NCBI GenBank assembly: GCA_017473795.1
Contig: JAFUJE010000057.1
Location: forward strand, 1 to 5,424
Origin: Clostridia bacterium
Lineage (GTDB): Bacteria > Bacillota > Clostridia > Christensenellales > UBA1242
Length of the DNA: 5,424 nt
Direction: 5' to 3'
The translations under genes were made by a program, and so were the position numbers. Shown here piece by piece: positions 1-5,424 of the stretch. Below the pieces are notes generated by a model. That model worked only from the letters and a program-made list of their open reading frames with translations. It was not told the origin of the DNA and ran no database searches. Position 1 is the stretch's first letter; every line of letters begins with the position of its first letter.

Positions 1-1376
1 GGTGTGCTGATAATAATTCTAATCACGGTGTTGCAGCATTAGATGGTATTGCACAGTTGTTGTATTCGGGCATGACGAAATCAATTACGCCAGATGCTTT
101 GTTAAAGTTGTTAGATTTTTATATGTCTTATGAATCTGATTTGAAAAAGAACGCCGCACGTGTCTATGGCATGCGTGGTTATTTTGTCCCAAGAATTACA
201 GCAATGGATTCTGCTAGTTTTGGTAGTGTTGATTCGGCAACCTTACACTTTATTGCTTCATCAGCTTTGGCCGCCAATATGTTTTATGATTATTATTTGG
301 TTACAGGCGATGAGAAGACATTGCGTAGTAAAATTTTCCCATTTATGCGTAACGTATTTGAGTTCTATTCAGATTTCTTAAAATTAGATTCATCGGGCAA
401 ATACGTAACAATCCCAAGTTACAGTCCTAACGCTACACCGGGAAACTTGGTTGCAGGACGTCCTTTAGTTGATTTTGCTTTGGCTTCGTCTTCAACGATT
501 GATTTCTTAGCTTTACAAACACTTTTAAATAATTTAATTAATGCTGCGACTTTGTTAAAAACCGCTAAAGACGATGTTGCAGTTTGGCAAGATATGTTGA
601 CCAAAATCCCGAACTTGAATGTTAACAGTGATGGTTGCTTGAAAGAATACACGAATTCTGTGTTTGTTGATAAAATTGAAAATGCTGGTGTGATGCATGG
701 TTATGGTTTGTATCCATTAAAAAACTTTATGATAAATGATCCGCAAATTACTTATCGTCCGGCTGTGATTCAAGGTGCAAGTCCAGAAGCCGAAATTTTG
801 GCAAGCACTGCTAGTGTCAATGCAGTTAAAACTCGTGTTCGTAATGCAGCTTCTTATCAACCAACTAGAAATTTGGTAATGGCGGCATGTCAATTGGCTT
901 ATGGTGCAGATATTGCGGAAGTTAAGAATCTTTTAGTAAAGATTATTAACAGCTCTGTTACGCCTTCTGGCTTGTTTTTGTCGAACGATTGGCGTGGTTC
1001 TGGTATGACAACGAATGACAAACCAAACTTAGATATTGCAGTTTCGTTGGGGGTAGGTACTGCCATTAGCGATTGTGTTTTACAAAGTGCGTCGAATGCC
1101 TTAAGGGTTTTACAAATGTTAATTGAACCATTAATGGTTGGTAGTGTTAAAAACTTAGCAACAGATTTTGCAGCTAAGGTTACAATGAGTTGGGACGCAA
1201 CCAAAGGTAGAGTAAGTTTGAAAATTATGCCAACTAAAAATGTAAAAATTAAACTGATTTTTAATGAAGCATTCCATAAAGTACGTAACAAAGAAATTGC
1301 ATGGAATAAAACTCTTAACGGAATTGATGAAGTAGAATTAGTTGCTGGAAAAGTTTGGTCGATAGATATTGGTTAA
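1..1376 (+). CDS. GH95-like (alpha-L-fucosidase-like) protein, C-terminal part, catalytic sites apparently degenerate (5' partial)
   Basis: The frame is open from base 3, so this is the last ~457 codons of a larger gene; the N-terminal region, including any signal peptide, lies outside. The pattern resembles the (alpha/alpha)6 barrel and C-terminal beta domain of glycoside hydrolase family 95. It shows, in order, VYGMRGY (nt ~162-182, family YGARGW), a YYLVTGDEKTL helix, PSYSPNATPG (414-443, family PS.SPEN), HGYGLYP (696-716, family HRHVSHLYGLYP), a stretch ending LGVGTAISDCVLQS (1059-1100, family DGNFGGTAAIAEMLLQS), then GSVKNL and a beta-rich tail ending VELVAGKVWSIDIG. GH95 enzymes remove terminal alpha-1,2-fucose from glycans and are often secreted. 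Here the expected Glu, the DGN Asp and the HRH histidines are replaced, so fucosidase activity is doubtful. No terminator separates it from murG 18 bp downstream. Family placement rests on motif memory; another six-hairpin glycosidase family is possible. Confidence 0.6.
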   Translation, partial: CADNNSNHGVAALDGIAQLLYSGMTKSITPDALLKLLDFYMSYESDLKKNAARVYGMRGYFVPRITAMDSASFGSVDSATLHFIASSALAANMFYDYYLVTGDEKTLRSKIFPFMRNVFEFYSDFLKLDSSGKYVTIPSYSPNATPGNLVAGRPLVDFALASSSTIDFLALQTLLNNLINAATLLKTAKDDVAVWQDMLTKIPNLNVNSDGCLKEYTNSVFVDKIENAGVMHGYGLYPLKNFMINDPQITYRPAVIQGASPEAEILASTASVNAVKTRVRNAASYQPTRNLVMAACQLAYGADIAEVKNLLVKIINSSVTPSGLFLSNDWRGSGMTTNDKPNLDIAVSLGVGTAISDCVLQSASNALRVLQMLIEPLMVGSVKNLATDFAAKVTMSWDATKGRVSLKIMPTKNVKIKLIFNEAFHKVRNKEIAWNKTLNGIDEVELVAGKVWSIDIG

Positions 1377-1382
1377 TTAACA

Positions 1383-1388
1383 TATAAA
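1383..1388 (+). promoter_or_regulatory. Possible -10 element (TATAAA) just upstream of murG
   Basis: TATAAA lies 6 nt before the murG ATG, and no Shine-Dalgarno sequence is visible in the 18-bp gap after the GH95-like gene. A transcript started from this element would be leaderless or nearly so. I see no good -35 at normal spacing, and such hexamers are common by chance in AT-rich DNA. Read-through from the upstream gene is at least as likely. Confidence 0.15.
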
Positions 1389-1394
1389 TAATAT

Positions 1395-2423
1395 ATGCGA
1401 ACTATTGTTTTAACCGGAGGTGGCACCGCTGGTCATGTTTTACCACATATTGCTTTATTGCCATATCTTAAAAAACATTTTGATCGAATCGTTTATATCG
1501 GTGGTGCTGGTGTTGAAAAAGATATTGTTAAACAAAATGAGTTACCATACTTTGAAATCACAACGGTTAAACTGCGAAGAACATTAACCTTAAAAAATTT
1601 ATTAATACCTTTTAAATTAGTTAAAGGTATACGTGAAGCAAAAAAAATTTTACGAGAATTAAAACCAACAGTTGTTTTTTCCAAAGGCGGATTTGTGGCT
1701 TTGCCTGTAGTATTTGCTGCGTCAAGTTTAGGAATCAAGGTTGTTGCGCACGAAAGCGACATGTCATTGGGTTTAGCTAACCGGTTAACTGCAAAAAAAT
1801 GTGATACGTTGTGTACAACATTTCCCATTAAACAAAAGAAATATCCGCAAATGGTTCATACGGGGGCAATTCTACGTAAAAGCATCTATACCGGTAATGC
1901 CGAAATGATTAATCTACCCAAAAATGGTAAGCCTAACTTGTTGATTACAGGTGGAAGTCTTGGGGCTGCGGCAATAAACAATATTGTATGGTCAGCGTTG
2001 AATTCTCTTTGTGATAAATGGAATGTGTTGCATTTAACCGGAAAAGGTAAAAATAACCCGAAATATAAACACCCAAATTACTTACAGGTTGAATATTTGG
2101 AAAATCCACAAAACGCTTTTGCTTGGGCTGACGTCGTTTTGGCAAGGTCAGGTTCCGGTACGGTTTCGGAATTGTTAGCATTAAAAAAACCTGCAATTTA
2201 TGTTCCTTTACCAAGAACCGAAAGTCGTGGAGACCAAATTCAAAATGCAGGTTTTTTAGAAAAGTTAGGCGTTTGTGAAGTTCTACCTCAGGAAAAATTG
2301 AGTGTAGATAGTTTGATGAAAACGCTGAAAGATGTGTATGAAAACCGTTTCAAATATATTAATAATTGTGCTAAACAAACATGGATTGAAGGAACTGATA
2401 AGGTTATAGATTATTTAAAATAA
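1395..2423 (+). CDS. murG: MurG, UDP-GlcNAc--undecaprenyl-PP-MurNAc-pentapeptide GlcNAc transferase
   Basis: MurG transfers GlcNAc from UDP-GlcNAc to lipid I, giving lipid II, the last cytoplasmic step of peptidoglycan precursor synthesis, at the inner face of the membrane. The 342-aa length is close to normal for this GT28 (GT-B fold) family. Visible motifs are the N-terminal glycine loop GGGTAGH (residues 8-14), FSKGGF (95-100), HESD (119-122, HE.N in many homologues), the second glycine loop GGSLGA (186-191), RSGSGTVSEL (251-260) and SRGDQIQNA (277-285), where many homologues have HQ..NA. The last variant is typical of a Clostridia-type MurG as I remember it. The ATG places GGGTAGH at the expected distance from the N-terminus. 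No Shine-Dalgarno is visible. No division or mur cluster genes flank it in the window. Its 3' end overlaps the convergent SSB-like gene by 20 bp. Confidence 0.96.
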   Translation: MRTIVLTGGGTAGHVLPHIALLPYLKKHFDRIVYIGGAGVEKDIVKQNELPYFEITTVKLRRTLTLKNLLIPFKLVKGIREAKKILRELKPTVVFSKGGFVALPVVFAASSLGIKVVAHESDMSLGLANRLTAKKCDTLCTTFPIKQKKYPQMVHTGAILRKSIYTGNAEMINLPKNGKPNLLITGGSLGAAAINNIVWSALNSLCDKWNVLHLTGKGKNNPKYKHPNYLQVEYLENPQNAFAWADVVLARSGSGTVSELLALKKPAIYVPLPRTESRGDQIQNAGFLEKLGVCEVLPQEKLSVDSLMKTLKDVYENRFKYINNCAKQTWIEGTDKVIDYLK

Positions 2424-3048
2424 AATTAGTTTCACCGATTTGAGAGTTTGCGTTTTCGCAATCAATTTGATTAATAGAAATTTCGTAGGCAGTGCGGGTT
2501 TGTACTGAACCGTCTTCTAAACGTTTTTGGTATTCGCGGCTTTGGATACGTCCAGAAATATGAATTTGTTCACCTACGGTAAGGTTTTTAGCAAAACGGG
2601 CATTTCGGCCCCAGGCAATTGCTGGAAGATAATCGCTTTTATTACCACTGCGGTTGCAAGCAATTAATAAGTCGGCAATTTCACGATTAAATGGGGTAGT
2701 ACGGTAAACTGGCATTTTACAAATGTAGCCAGATAATTCGATGATATTAGGATTTGTTACATCAATGTCATCAGTTACTTCATGTACAAACATAGTTAAC
2801 ATTAAACGACTACGGTTGTTTTCAATTTTGTTGTAACTGCGAAATTCGCCAATTACTGCTAAGTTGTTACCTAATTTAATCTTGTTCCTTTCAATTAGGC
2901 TGTGGTGAATGGTTAGTGGAATGGTGTCAACAATTCCTGACAAGCGTTGTACAGATATGTCCATATTACAGTAATCACTGCCATAATAGTCATCGCAAGG
3001 TGTTGGATTGCTGACCACTAATCCGTAAAGATAAACTCTGTTTTCCAT
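2404..3048 (-). CDS. Dual OB-fold single-stranded DNA-binding protein (clostridial SSB-like)
   Basis: A 214-aa protein with two OB-fold-like halves. Residues ~1-92 run from MENRVYLYGLVV through DTIPLTIHHS and GEFRSYNK to RLMLTMFVHEV. Residues ~103-197 run from IELSGYICKMPVYRTTPFNR through AIAWGRNARFAKNL and ISGRIQSREY to TAYEISINQI. The second half is the clearer SSB match, with the G.l...P..R.TP.g..i....a.nR pattern and the YlpaiaWGr.A block. Ordinary bacterial SSBs have one OB fold and an acidic tail ending D/E-D-I-P-F. This one has two folds, no glycine-rich linker, and ends TNFILNNL, so it lacks the protein-recruiting tip and is probably an accessory rather than the housekeeping SSB. It likely binds ssDNA during repair, recombination or DNA uptake (inference). 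It is divergent from comM-dprA and overlaps the murG 3' end tail to tail. The start is supported by an AGGAG upstream. Confidence 0.85.
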   Translation of the reverse strand: MENRVYLYGLVVSNPTPCDDYYGSDYCNMDISVQRLSGIVDTIPLTIHHSLIERNKIKLGNNLAVIGEFRSYNKIENNRSRLMLTMFVHEVTDDIDVTNPNIIELSGYICKMPVYRTTPFNREIADLLIACNRSGNKSDYLPAIAWGRNARFAKNLTVGEQIHISGRIQSREYQKRLEDGSVQTRTAYEISINQIDCENANSQIGETNFILNNL

Positions 3049-3060
3049 TTTTTTTGTTCT

Positions 3061-3067
3061 TCTCCTT
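3061..3067 (-). promoter_or_regulatory. Shine-Dalgarno of the SSB-like gene (AAGGAGA)
   Basis: Read on the minus strand, AAGGAGA followed by AGAACAAAAAAA precedes the ATG. The AGGAG core matches the anti-SD, but its spacing to the start is about 13 nt, longer than the usual 5-10. It supports the chosen ATG because no other start codon lies closer to the site. Confidence 0.6.
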
Positions 3068-3093
3068 TTTTTATTGGTTATGGATTAAAGCAT

Positions 3094-3099
3094 ATTTTA
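3094..3099 (-). promoter_or_regulatory. Possible -10 element (TAAAAT) for the SSB-like gene
   Basis: On the minus strand TAAAAT matches TATAAT at 5 of 6 positions and lies about 45 nt upstream of the SSB-like start, leaving room for a short leader with the AGGAG. The best -35 I find (TTCGCA, 19-nt spacer) is weak. A weak -35 is common at activator-dependent promoters, and an exact Spo0A-box sequence lies 10 nt upstream of this hexamer. Start site and regulation are inference. Confidence 0.25.
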
Positions 3100-3109
3100 T
3101 GTACCGAAG

Positions 3110-3116
3110 TTCGACA
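3110..3116 (-). promoter_or_regulatory. Candidate Spo0A box 1 (TGTCGAA on the minus strand)
   Basis: Exact match to the Spo0A box consensus TGNCGAA in its preferred form TGTCGAA, oriented toward the SSB-like gene, near the -35 region of its putative promoter. In spore-forming Firmicutes phosphorylated Spo0A binds this heptamer to activate or repress. Binding here is inferred from sequence alone, and the presence of Spo0A in this organism is not shown. Confidence 0.35.
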
Positions 3117-3180
3117 ACTGCGAATAAAGTCGAAATTGTGCGAAATTTGTAAAAATTTGCGGAAAATATGTCGAAATCCA
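3111..3180 (+). repeat. Degenerate ~10-bp phased repeats (CGAAATTTGT-like)
   Basis: CGAA recurs exactly ten bases apart at 3121, 3131 and 3141. AAATTTG recurs ten bases apart at 3143 and 3153. GTCGAAAT occurs at 3129-3136 as GTCGAAAT and again at 3170-3177. Stacked as decamers, seven consecutive units share a CGAA-like start or a TTTG-like end to varying degrees. Helical-turn spacing suggests either cooperative binding of a regulator on one DNA face or A-tract curvature. Confidence 0.5.
3169..3175 (+). promoter_or_regulatory. Candidate Spo0A box 2 (TGTCGAA on the plus strand)
   Basis: Second exact TGTCGAA, oriented toward comM and about 36 nt upstream of its candidate -35. A one-mismatch copy, AGTCGAA, lies at 3128-3134, exactly 41 bp (about four helical turns) to the left. 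Functional assignment is inference. Confidence 0.35.
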
Positions 3181-3183
3181 AAA

Positions 3184-3209
3184 TAATTTAGCACGTGAAT
3201 TTTAAATTA
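3184..3209. repeat. Short AT inverted repeat (TAATTTA / TAAATTA)
   Basis: Arms at 3184-3190 and 3203-3209 are perfect 7-bp complements around a 12-nt loop that contains the palindrome CACGTG (3192-3197). There is no GC stem or T-run, so it is not a terminator. It lies just upstream of the candidate comM -35 and could be an operator, or chance in AT-rich DNA. Confidence 0.25.
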
Positions 3210-3210
3210 G

Positions 3211-3237
3211 TTTACTTTACTGCCACTTTATTGTAAT
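3211..3237 (+). promoter_or_regulatory. Candidate sigma-A-type promoter for comM
   Basis: TTTACT (3211-3216, 4 of 6 to TTGACA) and TGTAAT (3232-3237, 5 of 6 to TATAAT) are separated by 15 nt, slightly short. The -10 ends 9 nt before the comM GTG, so a transcript would have almost no leader, which agrees with the absence of a Shine-Dalgarno there. A second TTTACT lies at 3216-3221. Confidence 0.3.
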
Positions 3238-3246
3238 TTTATATTT

Positions 3247-4794
3247 GTGATAACAATTAAAAGTTTTGGTATCAATGGCGTTAATGGCTATATTGTCGAT
3301 GTCGAAGTTGATATCAGCAAAGGATTGCCCGGATATACTTTGGTCGGTTTGCCGGATAACGCCGTAAAAGAAGGTAAAGAACGTGTTAAAAGTTCAATAT
3401 TAAATTTAGGCTATAAATTTCCGGTTGGTAATGTTGTAATTAATTTGGCTCCAGCATCCGCTAAAAAAGAAGGCGCAATTTATGATTTACCCATTGCGGT
3501 TGGTATTTTGGCAAATGCACAAGTCATTACAAAACCATTGACTGATTGGGCTTTTTATGGCGAGTTATCTTTGAATGGAGAATTACGTCGTACAAATGGT
3601 GTTTTGCCTGCTTTATTAACCGCAGTAGAAAAGAAAATTAAGAATGTGATTATCCCAGCAGATAATTATCATGAAGCGTCATTTGTTTCTGGTATTAATG
3701 TGTACACGGCAAATAATCTAGCCGATGTTGTGAATTATTTTGCTGGTGAAATGCAAGAAGTATCTTCGTTAAAAAAGGTTGAGCCTGCTAACTTTAAAAC
3801 TTTGTTAGACGATGCGGTTTATCCTTGTGATATGAAATATGTCCGTGGTCAGTTTGTGGCAAAGAGAGCCTTGGAAATTGCAGCGGCAGGTGGACATAAT
3901 ATTTTATTAATCGGTCCACCGGGGAGCGGTAAAACAATGTTAGCAAAATGTTTTCAAACCATATTACCTCCGATGACTTTTAATGAAAGTATGGAAACCA
4001 CGAAAATTCATAGTTGTGCTGGATTATTAGATGCGGAACATGGCATTGTTTTGACTCGTCCTTTTCGATGTCCGCATCATATGGCATCGGCTGTTTCGTT
4101 AGCGGGTGGTGGTAAATATGCACGTCCCGGAGAAATATCTTTGGCTCATAATGGTGTTTTGTTTTTAGATGAAATGCCAGAGTACAATCGTAGTTGTTTG
4201 GAATTATTGCGACAGCCGTTGGAAAACTATACAATCATGATTTCTCGTGCGGCAATGACTATAGAATATCCGGCGTCTTTTGTTTTGGTTGCTAGTATGA
4301 ATCCTTGTCCGTGTGGTTATTATGGTAGTCGTATTAACCGTTGCAAATGCACACAATCAAAAATTCAACGCTATTTAGGAAAAATATCAGGACCATTATT
4401 GGATCGTATTGATTTACATATTGAAGTTGATCAAGTTACTTATGATGATTTAACGAATGATAAGTTAGCTGAAGATAGTGCAACAATACGTGAACGGGTG
4501 ACTAAAGCTCGTTCGGTGCAAAACGAACGTTTTAGTGAAACAGCAATTCACAATAACGCAACAATGGATACCGCAATGACAAAAAAATACTGTACCTTAA
4601 GTACGGATTGCGAAAACATTTTAAAAACGGCATTTGAGAGTTTGAATTTGTCTGGACGTGCTTACACACGAATTTTAAAAGTAGCAAGAACAATTGCTGA
4701 CTTGGCTGGTTCACCGGAAATTTTGCCAGAGCATTTAAGTGAAGCCATATCTTACCGAAGTTTAGATCGTTTTAATCGAGGCGCTAATGAATGA
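3247..4794 (+). CDS. comM: ComM/YifB family AAA+ Mg-chelatase-like ATPase
   Basis: A complete 515-aa ComM (YifB) homologue of normal family length. ComM is known as a hexameric helicase that promotes branch migration while transformed DNA integrates; in non-competent species its role is less clear. Domain order is typical: an N-terminal ChlI/Lon-like S5 fold (~10-165, with VEVDISKGLPGYTLVGLPD and the NLAPAS.KKEGA block), the AAA+ core with Walker A GPPGSGKT (223-230), Walker B VLFLDE (304-309), sensor 1 near N352 and the SGPLLDRIDL arginine segment (R387), then a C-terminal Mg_chelatase_C helical domain (~410-505) with SGRAYTRILKVARTIADL. Cys354, Cys356, Cys366 and Cys368 form the family's probable zinc-binding CPC...CKC insert. 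The GTG start gives the usual N-terminus; an in-frame TAG lies at 3208 and no ATG intervenes. No Shine-Dalgarno is visible. It overlaps dprA by 8 bp, indicating an operon. Confidence 0.95.
   Translation: MITIKSFGINGVNGYIVDVEVDISKGLPGYTLVGLPDNAVKEGKERVKSSILNLGYKFPVGNVVINLAPASAKKEGAIYDLPIAVGILANAQVITKPLTDWAFYGELSLNGELRRTNGVLPALLTAVEKKIKNVIIPADNYHEASFVSGINVYTANNLADVVNYFAGEMQEVSSLKKVEPANFKTLLDDAVYPCDMKYVRGQFVAKRALEIAAAGGHNILLIGPPGSGKTMLAKCFQTILPPMTFNESMETTKIHSCAGLLDAEHGIVLTRPFRCPHHMASAVSLAGGGKYARPGEISLAHNGVLFLDEMPEYNRSCLELLRQPLENYTIMISRAAMTIEYPASFVLVASMNPCPCGYYGSRINRCKCTQSKIQRYLGKISGPLLDRIDLHIEVDQVTYDDLTNDKLAEDSATIRERVTKARSVQNERFSETAIHNNATMDTAMTKKYCTLSTDCENILKTAFESLNLSGRAYTRILKVARTIADLAGSPEILPEHLSEAISYRSLDRFNRGANE
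4778..4781 (+). promoter_or_regulatory. Shine-Dalgarno-like GAGG for dprA
   Basis: GAGG inside the comM 3' end lies 5 nt before the ATG at 4787, and fixes that ATG as the dprA start. The neighbouring ATG at 4791, which would give the classic ATGA overlap, runs into a stop after ten codons. Confidence 0.45.
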
Positions 4795-5424
4795 GATTAA
4801 AATTATTCGCTTGGGTGATGTAAATTATCCTCATGCATTGATGGATTTAAAAGATCCGCCAAAACAGTTGTACGTTAAAGGTGATTTGAACTTGTTGAAT
4901 CGCCCATTAATTTCAATTGTAGGCACACGAGATTGTACTCGTTATGGTTTAATGGTGGCAAAGGATTTAGCTGCTCAATGCGTTGCAGCAGGCTTTGCAG
5001 TTGTATCAGGGTTAGCAGAGGGAATTGATGCTGCAGCGCACCAAGGGGCAAAAGAAGCCACGATAGCAGTGTTAGGAAATGGAGTTGATGTTTATTATCC
5101 AGCAGCAAATAAAGATTTGCAAGATGAAATTGCGATGAGGGGATTGTTAATTTCAGAGTATCCACCAAAACTTCATGGCGGCAAAACAACCTTCCCGCAG
5201 CGTAATCGGATTGTCGCTGCGTTAGGAACAGCTGTTATTGCTGTGGAGGCAGATTTGCGAAGCGGAACCTTGATTACTGTTAAAATGGCGAATGCTTTGT
5301 CACGCAAAGTTTTTGCTGTACCGGGGAATATTAATTGTTACGCTAGTCAGGGAACTAACGCTTTGATTGCAAATCAAAATGCGAAGATGGTAACCAGTGT
5401 ATCGGATTTAGTAAAAGAATTAAC
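4787..5424 (+). CDS. dprA: DprA (Smf), DNA-processing protein, short N-terminus (3' partial)
   Basis: DprA binds incoming ssDNA during natural transformation and loads RecA on it; it is also widespread in bacteria not known to be competent. The 212 visible codons form the Rossmann-like core: YPHALMDLKDPPKQLYVKGD (14-33), VGTR (45-48), SGLAEGIDAAAHQGA (74-88), GNGVDVYYPAAN (97-108), SEYPP (123-127), FPQRNRIVAAL (136-146), VEADLRSGTLIT (153-164), AVPGN (177-181) and GTNALI (189-194). All major family motifs are present. The protein begins almost directly at the Rossmann domain, about 60-90 residues shorter at the N-terminus than most DprA proteins, which carry a SAM or helix-hairpin-helix-like domain there. 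The start overlaps comM by 8 bp (ATGAATGA), implying translational coupling. The gene leaves the window still open, so a C-terminal DML1/winged-helix domain cannot be judged. In many Firmicutes topA follows dprA. Confidence 0.94.
   Translation, partial: MNEIKIIRLGDVNYPHALMDLKDPPKQLYVKGDLNLLNRPLISIVGTRDCTRYGLMVAKDLAAQCVAAGFAVVSGLAEGIDAAAHQGAKEATIAVLGNGVDVYYPAANKDLQDEIAMRGLLISEYPPKLHGGKTTFPQRNRIVAALGTAVIAVEADLRSGTLITVKMANALSRKVFAVPGNINCYASQGTNALIANQNAKMVTSVSDLVKEL

Larger units (their letters stand above)
3049..3246. promoter_or_regulatory. Divergent intergenic region between the SSB-like gene and comM
   Basis: A 198-bp AT-rich, non-coding stretch separates two divergent gene starts, so it should carry promoters for both. 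The SSB-proximal part holds the ribosome binding site and a possible -10. The middle (about 3105-3180) holds phased CGAA-type repeats and two exact TGTCGAA sequences. The comM-proximal part holds a 7-bp AT inverted repeat and a candidate promoter. No small reading frame or RNA gene stands out. Confidence 0.6.

Noticed and set aside
419..652. 77-codon minus-strand frame within the GH95-like gene
   Set aside because: Shadow reading frame without start-site signals or protein-like features.
899..1291. 130-codon minus-strand frame inside the GH95-like gene
   Set aside because: Antisense shadow of a coherent plus-strand protein, with no ribosome binding site and no recognisable motif.
1493..1828. 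111-codon minus-strand frame inside murG
   Set aside because: Complementary shadow of strongly conserved MurG sequence; low-complexity translation with no family match.
3184..3209. The AT inverted repeat considered as a transcription terminator
   Set aside because: The stem is entirely A and T, no T-run follows, and it lies upstream of two divergent starts where no terminator is expected.
3205..3214. AAATTAGTTT shared by the murG end (about 2424-2433) and the intergenic region
   Set aside because: A single short AT-rich match without flanking similarity, best explained by composition rather than as attachment sites or a mobile-element footprint.
4791..4823. ATG at 4791 giving a classic 4-bp ATGA overlap for dprA
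   Set aside because: This frame reaches TAA after ten codons. The ATG at 4787, preceded by GAGG, opens the true DprA frame.
4875..5189. 104-codon minus-strand frame at the right end
   Set aside because: Lies opposite dprA, whose plus-strand frame carries all the family motifs. The leucine-rich minus-strand translation is the usual antisense artefact.

Overview
This AT-rich window uses the standard genetic code (TGG for Trp, TGA as a real stop). It looks like a chromosomal segment of a Firmicutes bacterium, most likely Clostridia. Three things point there. MurG has the SRGDQxxNA-type motif I associate with Clostridia. The SSB-like protein has the two-OB-fold layout I associate with clostridial genomes. 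The comM-dprA pair is a common Firmicutes arrangement. No rRNA, tRNA, CRISPR array, insertion sequence or phage gene is visible. The species cannot be named from this sequence.

Layout from left to right: (1) the 3' part of a plus-strand gene, open from the first bases, for a large GH95-like (alpha-L-fucosidase-like) (alpha/alpha)6-barrel protein whose conserved catalytic positions look substituted; (2) after 18 bp, a complete murG, the lipid II synthase of peptidoglycan assembly; (3) a convergent minus-strand gene for a dual OB-fold single-stranded DNA-binding protein, whose 3' end overlaps murG by 20 bp; (4) a 198-bp divergent intergenic region with roughly 10-bp phased CGAA-type repeats, two exact Spo0A-box sequences (TGTCGAA) and candidate promoters; (5) comM (yifB), an AAA+ Mg-chelatase-like protein; (6) dprA, overlapping comM by 8 bp and running off the right edge, with an unusually short N-terminus.

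The right half forms a coherent group of DNA-processing genes. An SSB-type protein is divergent from a comM-dprA operon, and in naturally transformable bacteria DprA loads RecA on incoming ssDNA while ComM drives branch migration. Sharing one intergenic region suggests co-regulation, possibly by Spo0A, but that is inference. The left half pairs a degenerate-looking glycoside hydrolase homologue with a cell-wall glycosyltransferase. I see no convincing wholly new system. The best leads are the apparent GH95 pseudoenzyme, the phased Spo0A-box region and the trimmed DprA.
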